Below, piece after piece: positions 19,116 to 27,242 of a stretch of 38,424 nt of DNA. The notes under the pieces are model-generated. The model ran no database searches. It was not told where the DNA came from and saw only the letters and a program-made list of their open reading frames with translations. Position 1 is the first letter of the stretch, and each line of letters starts with the position of its first letter. Source of the stretch: Pseudomonadota bacterium. Lineage in GTDB: Bacteria; Pseudomonadota; Gammaproteobacteria; Burkholderiales; Casimicrobiaceae. The translations under genes and the position numbers were made by a program. The stretch lies in contig JAFEDG010000008.1 of assembly GCA_018241745.1 (NCBI GenBank), positions 1 to 38,424 of the forward strand, written 5' to 3'.

Positions 19116-20660
19116 ATGCGTCCTCGCCCGCCACCGCTCGCACGCTCCCGCAGCCGCGCCCAACTCGCGGACCGCGCGTTTTCGCGCGCGGCCGGCGCGG
19201 AAGCGTCGCACGGCAACCACGTCGAGCTTCTCCTCGACGCGCGCGAGAACTTCCCGGCCTGGCTTGCGGCCATCGCCGCCGCGCGGCACAGCATCCGCTT
19301 CGAGACGTACATCATCGACGACGACCCGGTCGGCAACGCATTCGTCGATGCACTGTGCGAACGCGCGCGTGCCGGCGTTGCGGTCTGGTGTGTGTTCGAC
19401 TGGCTCGGGTCGCTGAAGGCGGGCGCGCTGTTCACGCGGCTGCGCGACGCGGGCGTCCACGTGGGTGTCTTCAATCCGCCGCATCTTGCGAGCCCGCTCG
19501 GCTGGATCACGCGCAACCACCGCAAGACGATTTCGATCGACGATCGCATCGCGTTCGTCAGCGGCCTGTGTGTCAGCGACAAATGGAACGGCGACCCGGG
19601 CCGCAACCGCGAGCCGTGGCGCGACACGGGCATCGCGGTACACGGCCCGGCGGTGGCGGACGTGGCGCATGCGTTCGACGACGTGTGGCATGCGTGCGAG
19701 TGGGGCACGCATCCGCCGCCGCCGGTGCCGACGACCGACGCGCCCGGCGCCACGCAGCTGCGCGTGATCGCGGGCGTGCCGGACCACACCGGCACGTACC
19801 GGCTCGACCTCGTGATCGCGTCGATGGCGCGCCGCTACCTGTACCTGACCGATGCTTACTTCGTCGGCACCGCGGCCTATGTGCACGCGCTCGCCGCGGC
19901 GGCGCACGACGGCGTCGACGTGCGCCTGCTCGTGCCTGGCGCCAGCGACATTCCGGCGCTGCGCCCGTTGTCGCGTGCCGGTTACCGCGGGCTCATCCAG
20001 GCGGGTGTGCGCGTGTTCGAGTGGAACGGCACGATGCTGCATGCGAAGACCGCGGTCGCCGACGACCTGTGGTCGCGCATCGGGTCGACGAACCTCAATC
20101 TCGCGAGCTGGATGGGCAACTACGAGCTCGACGTCGCGGTCGAGGATGCGCGCTTCGCGAGGCGCATGGCAGACCAGTACGAGCGCGACCTCGCCAATGC
20201 GACCGAGGTGGTGCTTACCCGCCGGAACCGCGTGCGCCGGGTGGAATCCACCGGCGTCGCGCCCGGCCCACGTCGCGCGTACTCGGGAAGCGCAGGGCGC
20301 GCGGCGGCCGGGGCGGCGAGTGTCGGGAGCGTACTGGGCGCGGCATTGACCAACCGCCGCGAGCTGGGCGGCGGGGAAGCGAAGCTGCTCGGCTACATGG
20401 GAGTGGCGGGCGTCGCGATCGCAGTGTTCGAATTCCTCTGGCCGGCGATCATCGGCTGGCCCCTCGCGCTGATCCTGTTGTGGCTGGGCGGGTCATGGAT
20501 ATACAAGGCTGGCTCGCTGTGGCTCGGCTCGCGGGGACGCCCGGCAGCGCCCGACGCGCCGTTGGATGCGGCATCGGCGCCCGCCGGTTCCGCTGCGCCT
20601 GATGCGGAGCCGGCCGGAGAGGCATCCGCGCGCGCATCGCGCACTGCTGTTCACGATTGA
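19116..20660 (+). CDS. Phospholipase D / cardiolipin-synthase-like protein with C-terminal membrane segments
   Basis: 514 residues. Two HxKx4D motifs define the PLD superfamily: H135-R-K137 in NHRKTISID and H309-A-K311 in LHAKTAVAD, each followed by the expected FVSG or GSTNLN element. Cardiolipin synthases of this type join phosphatidyl groups. Bacterial ClsA has two N-terminal transmembrane helices, which are absent here. Instead, residues ~365-480 form a C-terminal extension with an Ala/Gly-rich linker and two hydrophobic stretches (GYMGVAGVAIAVFEFLW and IIGWPLALILLWLGG), then a Pro/Ala-rich tail. ClsB-like proteins also carry C-terminal membrane helices, so ClsB is the nearest known type. 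No obvious ribosome-binding site is seen before the ATG, so the exact start is uncertain. Confidence 0.85.
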   Translation: MRPRPPPLARSRSRAQLADRAFSRAAGAEASHGNHVELLLDARENFPAWLAAIAAARHSIRFETYIIDDDPVGNAFVDALCERARAGVAVWCVFDWLGSLKAGALFTRLRDAGVHVGVFNPPHLASPLGWITRNHRKTISIDDRIAFVSGLCVSDKWNGDPGRNREPWRDTGIAVHGPAVADVAHAFDDVWHACEWGTHPPPPVPTTDAPGATQLRVIAGVPDHTGTYRLDLVIASMARRYLYLTDAYFVGTAAYVHALAAAAHDGVDVRLLVPGASDIPALRPLSRAGYRGLIQAGVRVFEWNGTMLHAKTAVADDLWSRIGSTNLNLASWMGNYELDVAVEDARFARRMADQYERDLANATEVVLTRRNRVRRVESTGVAPGPRRAYSGSAGRAAAGAASVGSVLGAALTNRRELGGGEAKLLGYMGVAGVAIAVFEFLWPAIIGWPLALILLWLGGSWIYKAGSLWLGSRGRPAAPDAPLDAASAPAGSAAPDAEPAGEASARASRTAVHD

Positions 20661-20764
20661 CCTCGCGCAAACAGCCGGTCGCGCCGGCGTGCGAAAATGC
20701 GCGCGATTGCAATGGCACGGGGTGCCGCCCGCCGGGGGTTGCACGTGCCGATCGAGGTTCCCCG

Positions 20765-22036
20765 ATGAAACAGCACTGGCCGGGCCGCATTCGCCTGCTC
20801 GGCGTCGTACTCGCCGCCGCGAGTCTCGTCGCGGTTGGCGCGCATTACGCGGGTCTCCGCACCATCGCAGAAGCCAACGCGCAGCCGGCGGCGTCGCCGT
20901 TGCCGGGCATGCCGCCGCTCGCGGATCCGAAGAACGTGTACGCGGACATCGGCCCGACGCATCTCGCGCCGGTAACGGCCCACCAGCTCTGGCGCGTCTA
21001 CGTTCCGAACCTGCGCTCGAACGACGTCTTCGTCATCGACCCCGCGACGCTCAAGGTCGTCGACCGTTTCAAGGTCGGCCGCTCGCCGCAGCACATCGTG
21101 CCGTCGTGGGACCTGAAGACGCTGTGGGTGACCAACAACGCGGAAGGACGCAGCGACGGCAGCCTGACCCCGATCGACCCGCTCACCGCGAAGCCCGGCC
21201 CCGAGATCGCGGTCGATGATCCCTACAACATGTATTTCACGCCCGATGGCAAGTCGGCGATCGTGGTCGCGGAGGCGAAGAAGCGGCTCGACTTCCGCGA
21301 CCCGCACACGATGCAGCTGCAGTACAGCATCGACGCGCCAGAGTGCGGTGGCATCAACCACGCGGACTTCACGCCGGACGGTCGCTACGCCGCCTTCACG
21401 TGCGAGTTCAGCGGGGGCATCGTGAAGATCGACCTCGTGGGTCGCAAGGTCGTGGCTTTCCTGAAGCTCAAGATCCCGCCGACGCGCTTCAGGGAAGTGC
21501 GTGGCCAGGCCAGCGTTTTTCCGGACACCGAGCTCTGCACGGTGAAGAAGGGGATGCCGCAGGACATCCGGATGAGCCCGGACGGCAGCAAGTTCTACGT
21601 CGCGGACATGGCCGTCGACGCCGTGCACGTCATCGATGCCGCGACGTTCACCGAGACCGCGCAGATCATGACCGGTGTCGCGCCTCACGGCTTGTACCCG
21701 AGCCGCGACGGCAAGCTGCTCTACGTGGCGAATCGTGGCTCGCATGCGATCCACGGCAAGCCGGGCGGGCCCGGCAGCGTGTCCGTCATCGACTTCGCGA
21801 CCGACAAGGTCCTGAAGACATGGCCCGTCCCGGGAGGCGGCAGCCCGGACATGGGCAACGTCAGCGTCGACGGGCGCTACCTGTGGCTGTCCGGCCGCTT
21901 CGACGACGTCGTCTACCGGATCGACACGACGAGCGGCGCGATGGACAAGATCAAGGTCGGCCAGGAGCCGCACGGCATGACGGTGTGGCCGCAGCCGGGG
22001 CGGTATTCGCTGGGCCATACCGGTAACCTGCGCTGA
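20765..22036 (+). CDS. YncE-like beta-propeller protein (YVTN repeats), exported
   Basis: 423 residues. The N-terminus is a signal peptide or anchor (LLGVVLAAASLVAVGAHYAGL) followed by a Pro/Ala linker. The rest repeats a beta-propeller blade pattern: LWRVYVPNLRSNDVFVIDP, PYNMYFTPDGKSAIVVAE, GINHADFTPDGRYAAFTC, MPQDIRMSPDGSKFYVADM, APHGLYPSRDGKLLYVANRG and GNVSVDGRYLWLSGR. This matches the YVTN/lactonase-like seven-blade family (YncE, PQQ-linked proteins). Such proteins bind ligands or partners in the periplasm; an enzymatic role is not assured. The start at 20765 follows ATCGAGGTT and fits the signal peptide. No partner gene gives its function away. Confidence 0.85.
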   Translation: MKQHWPGRIRLLGVVLAAASLVAVGAHYAGLRTIAEANAQPAASPLPGMPPLADPKNVYADIGPTHLAPVTAHQLWRVYVPNLRSNDVFVIDPATLKVVDRFKVGRSPQHIVPSWDLKTLWVTNNAEGRSDGSLTPIDPLTAKPGPEIAVDDPYNMYFTPDGKSAIVVAEAKKRLDFRDPHTMQLQYSIDAPECGGINHADFTPDGRYAAFTCEFSGGIVKIDLVGRKVVAFLKLKIPPTRFREVRGQASVFPDTELCTVKKGMPQDIRMSPDGSKFYVADMAVDAVHVIDAATFTETAQIMTGVAPHGLYPSRDGKLLYVANRGSHAIHGKPGGPGSVSVIDFATDKVLKTWPVPGGGSPDMGNVSVDGRYLWLSGRFDDVVYRIDTTSGAMDKIKVGQEPHGMTVWPQPGRYSLGHTGNLR

Positions 22037-22039
22037 GGC

Positions 22040-22061
22040 GCTGTTGGGGCGCCGCAACAGC
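22040..22061 (+). terminator. Stem-loop after the beta-propeller gene
   Basis: GCTGTTG and CAACAGC pair around an 8-base GC loop, starting 4 bases after the stop codon. No T-run follows, so intrinsic termination is uncertain. Confidence 0.35.
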
Positions 22062-22096
22062 TGCGGGGTACCGTTGCCGCGACGGCGCGCGAATGC

Positions 22097-22125
22097 TTGG
22101 ACAGGGGGCGAAGCCTGCGCATAGT
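22097..22125 (+). promoter_or_regulatory. Sigma70-like promoter for the glycine-rich CTERM gene
   Basis: TTGGAC at 22097-22102, a 17-base spacer, and CATAGT at 22120-22125, about 48 bases before the ATG at 22173. Spacing is ideal and the boxes match the consensus moderately. Confidence 0.45.
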
Positions 22126-22172
22126 CTTGTGGTTGAACACGGCGACGATGCCGGGTAACCACAGGGAAAAGC

Positions 22173-23309
22173 ATGGCAATGAAACGGACCGGTGCGGGTG
22201 CTTTCGCACGAACAGGGGTTGCAGCCGCGATCTTTGCGCTGTCGGCGGGCGCGGCATGGGCGCAGTCGTATTCATTCTCCACGTGCGGCCAGAGCGGCGC
22301 GACCGGGCCCAGCCAGGGCCAATGTGACACCGCTTATTCGGCGACGACGCTCGCGGGCGCCGTGACCGTGGCCAATGGCATCCAGGCGTGGACCGTTCCC
22401 GTGAGCGGTGTGTACACGATTGTTGCGAAGGGTGCGCAAGGGGGTACCCAAGTCTATGCACCGGGATACCCCGGCGGCAAAGGCGCCACGGCCGGCGGCC
22501 AGTTTGCACTGACGGCTGGGCAGACGGTGTACGTGCTCGTGGGCCAGCGCGGCGGCGACACGCAGGCAGTGAGCGGCGACAATGGTGACATCGACAATGC
22601 CGCGCCCGGGGGCGGCGGCGGGTCGTTTGTCTATACGGACGCCACCGCGGCGTTCCCGATGTTGGCCGCGGGCGGTGGCGGTTCCGGTGCACGCTGCACT
22701 TCGGCCACGGCGGCGGACCAGTCCGGTTCGGCGGCGTCGAGCGGCAACCGGTCAGGCTCACTCGCCAATGGCGGCACGGGGGGCAACGGCGGGACGAGCA
22801 ACGTCTCCAGCACCGATAGCTACTGGGCGGGCGGTGGCGCGGGGTGGGTGACGGATGGCACCGGCGGCGACAATTCGACCAACTACGACTACACGCCGGG
22901 AGACGGGGGCGCGGAGGGTGGCCGTGCGCCCCGCAACGGGGGCCTCGGCGGCATCCGCTGGAACGATGGCTACGACGAGGGCGGCGACGGCGGATTTGGC
23001 GGCGGCGGGGGCGGCGGGTCGGACAACATGGGAGGCGGGGGCGGCGGCGGCTTCTCGGGCGGGGGCGGCGCAGCCTATAGCCCATGTGGTAACGAACCCG
23101 GCGGTGGCGGCGGCTCGTACAGTGGTGGGTTGGCTCCGGTGTTGCAAGCGGGGAACAACAGCGGCGACGGCGCGGTGACGATCACGTTCGGCGTCGTGCC
23201 GGTGGCGGCAGCCACCCCGGTGCCGGCGACGACGCCATGGGGTCTGGGACTGGTCGCGCTTGTACTCGCGGGGCTGGGCGCCGTGACGGCACGCCGCTCG
23301 CGCGGCTGA
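22173..23309 (+). CDS. Glycine-rich secreted protein with IPTL/PEP-CTERM-like sorting tail
   Basis: 378 residues. Signal peptide at 1-30 (GVAAAIFALSAGAAWA, cut before QSYSF). The segment SGVYTIVAKGAQGGTQVYAPGYPGGKGA, quoted in part as GVYTIVAKGAQGG, opens a glycine-rich domain like the Gly_rich fold found in ALK/LTK-type receptors and bacterial surface proteins. Later parts are runs of Gly with a few Cys, Tyr and Asn. The C-terminus is tripartite: VPATTPWG, a hydrophobic helix (LGLVALVLAGLGAV), then basic TARRSRG. This is the layout of IPTL-CTERM/PEP-CTERM signals recognised by exosortase-type enzymes, though the leading motif is not a perfect IPTL. No exosortase gene is in the window. It is probably a surface or extracellular matrix protein; function unknown. 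Confidence 0.8.
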   Translation: MAMKRTGAGAFARTGVAAAIFALSAGAAWAQSYSFSTCGQSGATGPSQGQCDTAYSATTLAGAVTVANGIQAWTVPVSGVYTIVAKGAQGGTQVYAPGYPGGKGATAGGQFALTAGQTVYVLVGQRGGDTQAVSGDNGDIDNAAPGGGGGSFVYTDATAAFPMLAAGGGGSGARCTSATAADQSGSAASSGNRSGSLANGGTGGNGGTSNVSSTDSYWAGGGAGWVTDGTGGDNSTNYDYTPGDGGAEGGRAPRNGGLGGIRWNDGYDEGGDGGFGGGGGGGSDNMGGGGGGGFSGGGGAAYSPCGNEPGGGGGSYSGGLAPVLQAGNNSGDGAVTITFGVVPVAAATPVPATTPWGLGLVALVLAGLGAVTARRSRG

Positions 23310-23332
23310 ACTCGGTTACGCCCAGGCGACGG

Positions 23333-23362
23333 TTGGCCACGGTCGATGTTCCGCGGTATAAT
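23333..23362 (+). promoter_or_regulatory. Promoter of the tRNA-Arg gene
   Basis: A perfect TATAAT lies at 23357-23362 with TTGGCC at 23333-23338 and an 18-base spacer. Transcription would start around 23369, just before the tRNA 5' end at 23374. Confidence 0.8.
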
Positions 23363-23373
23363 TGAAAGCTTGG

Positions 23374-23450
23374 GCGCCCGTAGCTCAGTTGGATAGAGTA
23401 CCTGGCTACGAACCAGGGGGTCGTGGGTTCGAATCCTGCCGGGCGCGCCA
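23374..23450 (+). tRNA. tRNA-Arg (anticodon ACG)
   Basis: 77 bases including an encoded CCA. The acceptor stem GCGCCCG pairs with CGGGCGC, the D arm holds AGTTGGATA, and the anticodon stem CCTGG/CCAGG encloses CTACGAA. The TTCGAAT T-loop is standard. ACG (read as ICG after deamination) decodes CGU/CGC/CGA, the main Arg codons of a GC-rich genome. Confidence 0.97.
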
Positions 23451-23461
23451 GTCAAATCCAG

Positions 23462-23489
23462 GGGCCAGATCGAAAGATCTGGCCCTTTT
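23462..23489 (+). terminator. Intrinsic terminator after tRNA-Arg
   Basis: Perfect 10-bp stem GGGCCAGATC/GATCTGGCCC closed by a GAAA tetraloop and followed by TTTT. It starts 12 bases after the tRNA CCA. The rest of the gap to 23623 shows no further structure that I can support. Confidence 0.92.
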
Positions 23490-23623
23490 CGTTGGGCGCT
23501 GGCTTGGGCCGGATGCGCCGACATGCGTAGCGATTTTCCATGCAACGCTTGGATTCGCCTCTGGTCGACGCCTTCGCTCGACGCGCACGCGCTCGGCAAG
23601 CGTGTCTTTGCTGGAAGCCGGGA

Positions 23624-25081
23624 TCAATCCGCCAGGCCCGCGCCGCGCAGGCCTGGCATGATCTTCTGCTCGAGGTAGTTGCGATACACCGGTGAGGCCT
23701 CGGCACGCGCGCGTGCGGCCGCGGCGTCGAACTCGTAGCGGGGATTCAGGCGGCGGACCTCGCTGGCTTCCGCGCGCGCCTTGGCCTCGTTGCCGTCGAG
23801 CGCGTACGCCATCGCCAGCACGACGTGCGCGGCTTCGTAGGTTGGTTCGATCTGCAGCGCCCGGTCCGCCCACACGATCGCGGACTTGTTGTCGCCTGCC
23901 AGGAAGTACGCGCGGCCCAGGTTGTTGACGAACACCGCACCGGCGTTCTTGCGGTTGAGGTCCACCGCTTTCCTGAGGACCTCGACCGCCTTCTGCGGCT
24001 CGCCCGCGCGCAAATAGACGACCGAGAGCACGTTGTACGACGACGGGTTCCGCGGATCCAGCCGGACCATGGCCTCGGCGGCCCGGCGCTCGCCCTCGAC
24101 GTCGTCGTGGGCGGCAGCGTTGAATGCCATGACCCGGTAGTAGTCGGGGTCATCCGGCTCACGGCTGTTGGCTTCGGTGGCCAGGGCGACCGCTTCCTGC
24201 CACGCGGCAGCCCGCACTTCCGGACTGAGCGCGGGGCTGAAATTGGTGGCCTCGAAGCTGAGCGCCGAGGCGAGGCCCATCATGGCCTTGGTGTTCCCGG
24301 GATCGACGGCCAGCGCCTGCCGGTACAGGCGTTCCACCTGGCGCCAGTTGTCGAGCGACTGCGGCTGGTCCTGCAGTGCCCGCGCGCGCAGCAGCAGGTC
24401 CACCGCGTTGGGATTGTCGCGGCGCTTTTCGCTCTCGCGCGCCGCGACGAGCACCATCTGGTGATCCATCGAGGCGGCGATGCGCGCGGTGACCTTGTCC
24501 TGCAACGCGAACAGGTCCGACGTGTCGCCCTCGAAGCTGTCCGCCCAGATCTGCGCGTTGGTTGTCGCGTCGGCGAGCTGCGCGTTGATCCGGATGTGAC
24601 TGCCGTTTCTCTGCACGCTACCCTGGAGCACGAAGCGCACGCCGAGCGCGCGACCGATCTGCTGCGCCGTGAGCGGCTTGCCCTTGTAGCTCTGCGCGCT
24701 CGCGGAGTCGATGACGAATGCGTCCGGGATCCGCGACAGGTCGGAGGCGAGCGTTGCCGTCAGGCCGTCCGCGAAATAACCCTGGTCCGCATCGCCGGTG
24801 AGATTCGTGAAAGGCAGCACGACGATCGACAGCGGGCCGGCCGCAGCGTTCGCCTCGGCGGTCGCTGGCGTCGCCGTGCCCTCGTGCACCGCGCGGTACG
24901 CGTTCCAGTAGCCGACGAAGCCGCCGAGCGTTGCGCCGACGGCAGCGATCGCGGTAATCGGTCCGCGCAGCCGGATGATCTTCGCCACGAGCCGCGTCTT
25001 CGCCGATAGCGCGGGCGGCGTGCCGGGCGCGGCGGCGGTTGCTGGCGCGGCGGCGTCCTCCGTCTTTCCTCCGTCACTCAT
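23624..25081 (-). CDS. Membrane-anchored TolB-N/FlgO-like and TPR repeat protein
   Basis: 485 residues. A short cytoplasmic Ala/Pro-rich N-terminus leads into one transmembrane helix (~39-58, ITAIAAVGATLGGFVGYW). Next, at ~83-205, is a domain starting IVVLPFTNLTGDADQGYFADGL and including LGVRFVLQGSVQRNG and QIWADSFEG, typical of the TolB-N/FlgO-like domain found behind adenylate cyclase or CadC-type winged-helix domains. Residues ~215-470 are tetratricopeptide repeats (AVDPGNTKAMMGLASAL, RLDPRNPSSYNVLSVVYLRAG, QIEPTYEAAHVVLAMAYALDG). The usual N-terminal cyclase or DNA-binding domain is absent. The protein is therefore probably a periplasmic scaffold or sensor. Function unknown; no operon partner. 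Confidence 0.88.
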   Translation of the reverse strand: MSDGGKTEDAAAPATAAAPGTPPALSAKTRLVAKIIRLRGPITAIAAVGATLGGFVGYWNAYRAVHEGTATPATAEANAAAGPLSIVVLPFTNLTGDADQGYFADGLTATLASDLSRIPDAFVIDSASAQSYKGKPLTAQQIGRALGVRFVLQGSVQRNGSHIRINAQLADATTNAQIWADSFEGDTSDLFALQDKVTARIAASMDHQMVLVAARESEKRRDNPNAVDLLLRARALQDQPQSLDNWRQVERLYRQALAVDPGNTKAMMGLASALSFEATNFSPALSPEVRAAAWQEAVALATEANSREPDDPDYYRVMAFNAAAHDDVEGERRAAEAMVRLDPRNPSSYNVLSVVYLRAGEPQKAVEVLRKAVDLNRKNAGAVFVNNLGRAYFLAGDNKSAIVWADRALQIEPTYEAAHVVLAMAYALDGNEAKARAEASEVRRLNPRYEFDAAAARARAEASPVYRNYLEQKIMPGLRGAGLAD

Positions 25082-25254
25082 CGTCCACAGACCGTGAAAG
25101 GTGGCGCCAAGCAGCGCGCGCCGAGTCTAGCAAATGGGCCGCCAGGGCCGCCGCCGGCGGCCGGAGGCGGTCGTGCCACGCTGGCTTTCACTTGGGCAGG
25201 TCGGCAATTCGCGCACGCACGTGCGTGTAGACTTTGAGGGGAGCGAAGAACTGC

Positions 25255-25521
25255 ATGCCAACCCAGTGCCGACATCTTGACGCAGTGATGACGGACGTCG
25301 CAACGAGCGACGGCTGCGAGGAATGCCTCGCGCTCGGCGACACGTGGGTGCACCTGAGGCTGTGCCGGTCCTGCGGACACGTCGGGTGCTGCGACGATTC
25401 GAAGAACCGCCACGCGACGCGGCACTTCCACGCGACCGGCCATCCGATCATCAGTTCGCTCGAGCCGGGCGAGGATTGGAGCTGGTGCTATATCGACCAA
25501 CTGGCGATGCTCCTGGAGTAA
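25255..25521 (+). CDS. UBP-type zinc finger protein
   Basis: 88 residues, essentially a single ZnF-UBP domain. Candidate zinc ligands are C5/H7, C21 and C24 (CEEC), C37 and C40 (CRSC), C45, and the His set H53, H57, H59 and H63 in NRHATRHFHATGHP, with the characteristic HVGCCDDS stretch. In eukaryotes the domain binds the ubiquitin C-terminal Gly-Gly; bacteria use it for unknown binding roles. The ATG at 25255 follows GAGGGGAG; an in-frame TTG at 25234 is an unlikely start. The flavin oxidoreductase gene begins five bases after this stop, so the two are almost certainly in one operon and may be partners. Confidence 0.88.
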   Translation: MPTQCRHLDAVMTDVATSDGCEECLALGDTWVHLRLCRSCGHVGCCDDSKNRHATRHFHATGHPIISSLEPGEDWSWCYIDQLAMLLE

Positions 25522-25526
25522 CCCGC

Positions 25527-27242
25527 GTGGCCGCGAATACCGACCTGCTGGAGACGCGCCGCGCGCAGATATTTCCCAAGCTGACGCCCGCACAGCTCGC
25601 ACGGATTGCGCCACATTGCACGCGCAGGACGACGCAGGTCGACGAGATCCTGGTCGAGGAAGGCACGGTGCCGCGCGGGATCTACATCGTCGAGTCCGGC
25701 AGCATCGAGGTCGCGCTGCCTGCGACCGACATCGTCCACGAGTCCTGCGGTTACGAAGTACTGAACGTGCTGACCGCCGGCGACTTCAGCGGCGAGATGG
25801 CATCGTTGAGCGGGGCGCGGGCTCTCGTGCGGATCCGGGTCAGCGAGGCGGGATCGGTGCTGGAGATGAGTCTCGACGAGCTCCGGCGCATGGTGCAGGA
25901 CGACGCCAGCCTCAGCGAGATGATGATGCGCGCGTTCATCCTGCGGCGGCTGGGGATGCTGCAGTCGGGGCGCAGCGAGATTTCGGTGCTGGGCTCGAGT
26001 CGAGCGGGCGACACGCTGCGGATCCGCGAGTTCCTGTCGCGCAACGCACAGCCTTACGTCGACATCGACATCGACCACGATCCCGAGGCGCGGGCGTTGC
26101 TCGAGCGCTTCCATCTTTCCCCACGCGATCTTCCCGTGGTCATCTGCGGCGCGGGCGAGGTGTTCCGCAATCCCGCCAACCGCGCGCTGGCGGACTGCCT
26201 CGGCATCAACGGCACGCCTGACGACACCCGCGTGCACGACGTGGTGATCGTCGGCGCGGGACCCGCGGGCCTCGCCGCCGCCGTGTATGCGGCGTCCGAA
26301 GGCCTGGACGTCCGCATCGTCGACACGCTCGCGCCGGGCGGGCAGGCGGGTACCAGTTCGCGGATCGAAAACTACCTGGGCTTCCCGACCGGCATCTCGG
26401 GCGCGGCGCTGGCGGGACGCGCGATGTCGCAGGCGCAGAAGTTCGGCGCGCAGCTCAGCGTTGCGTGGCAGGCGGTGCGCCTGCATTGCGACGACTGGCC
26501 CTATGCGGTGGAGATGTCCGACGGCACGCGGCTGCGCAGTCGCAGCATCGTCATCGCCAGTGGCGCGCAATACCGGACGCTCGACGTCGCCAACGTCGAC
26601 ACCTTCAGCGGCCGGGGCATCTACCACGCCGCGACGCACCTCGAGGCGCGGATGTGCGACGGCGAGCACGTCGCGATCGTCGGCGGCGGCAATTCGGCGG
26701 GCCAGGCAGCCGTGTTCCTCGCCAGCTCGTGCCGGCACGTGCACATTCTCGTGCGCTCGGCGGGCCTTGCCGAAAGCATGTCGTCCTACCTGATCCGGCG
26801 CATCGAAGAGGCCAGCAACATCACGCTGCACACGAATACCCGCATTACGGACCTCGCGGGCGCGGAGCGGCTGGAGCGCGTCTCGTGGATCACGGGCGAC
26901 GCGCAGGCAGCCGACAACGAGGTTCGGCACGTCTTCCTGATGACCGGCGCCGCGCCCAACACGCAATGGCTCGACGGTTGCGTGGCGCTCGACGACCACG
27001 GCTTCGTGCGTACCGGCGCGGACATTCCGGCCGACGACCTTGGGCAGTGGCGCCTGCACCGGCCGCCGTACCTGCTCGAGACGAGCATCCCGGGTGTGTT
27101 CGCCGCCGGCGACGTACGCTCCGGCAGCGTCAAGCGGATCGCGTCGGCCGTCGGGGAAGGATCCATCACCGTCCAGTTCGTGCACCGTGCGCTGCGCGAC
27201 CTCGCGGAAGCTGCAGAGGACCATGCAAGCGCAGCCGCGTGA
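25527..27242 (+). CDS. Cyclic-nucleotide-binding FAD/NAD(P) oxidoreductase, thioredoxin-reductase-like
   Basis: 571 residues from a GTG start. Residues ~20-140 form a cNMP-binding domain (EEGTVPRGIYIVESGSIEV, then GDFSGEMASLSG). Residues ~155-225 look like a thioredoxin/glutaredoxin fold in which the usual CxxC site is replaced by SRAGDTLRI. From ~236 comes a class II pyridine-nucleotide disulfide oxidoreductase: FAD-binding GAGPAG at 243-248, NAD(P)-binding GGGNSAG at 386-392, and FAAGDVRSG near the end. At the position of the redox CxxC of thioredoxin reductase (after GRGIYH) there is AATHLEARMCDG, so no dithiol. Electrons therefore probably pass to something other than thioredoxin. The gene overlaps egtB by 20 bases. 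Whether cAMP, cGMP or another ligand binds is unknown. Confidence 0.9.
   Translation: MAANTDLLETRRAQIFPKLTPAQLARIAPHCTRRTTQVDEILVEEGTVPRGIYIVESGSIEVALPATDIVHESCGYEVLNVLTAGDFSGEMASLSGARALVRIRVSEAGSVLEMSLDELRRMVQDDASLSEMMMRAFILRRLGMLQSGRSEISVLGSSRAGDTLRIREFLSRNAQPYVDIDIDHDPEARALLERFHLSPRDLPVVICGAGEVFRNPANRALADCLGINGTPDDTRVHDVVIVGAGPAGLAAAVYAASEGLDVRIVDTLAPGGQAGTSSRIENYLGFPTGISGAALAGRAMSQAQKFGAQLSVAWQAVRLHCDDWPYAVEMSDGTRLRSRSIVIASGAQYRTLDVANVDTFSGRGIYHAATHLEARMCDGEHVAIVGGGNSAGQAAVFLASSCRHVHILVRSAGLAESMSSYLIRRIEEASNITLHTNTRITDLAGAERLERVSWITGDAQAADNEVRHVFLMTGAAPNTQWLDGCVALDDHGFVRTGADIPADDLGQWRLHRPPYLLETSIPGVFAAGDVRSGSVKRIASAVGEGSITVQFVHRALRDLAEAAEDHASAAA

Noticed and set aside
18516..20042. Minus-strand open frame of 508 codons covering the PLD gene and part of OsmC
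   Set aside because: Antisense to two recognisable genes and without a recognisable domain.
22173..23309. PE_PGRS-like or collagen-like protein
   Set aside because: No PE domain and no regular Gly-x-y triplets; the Gly-rich domain with a CTERM-like tail fits better.
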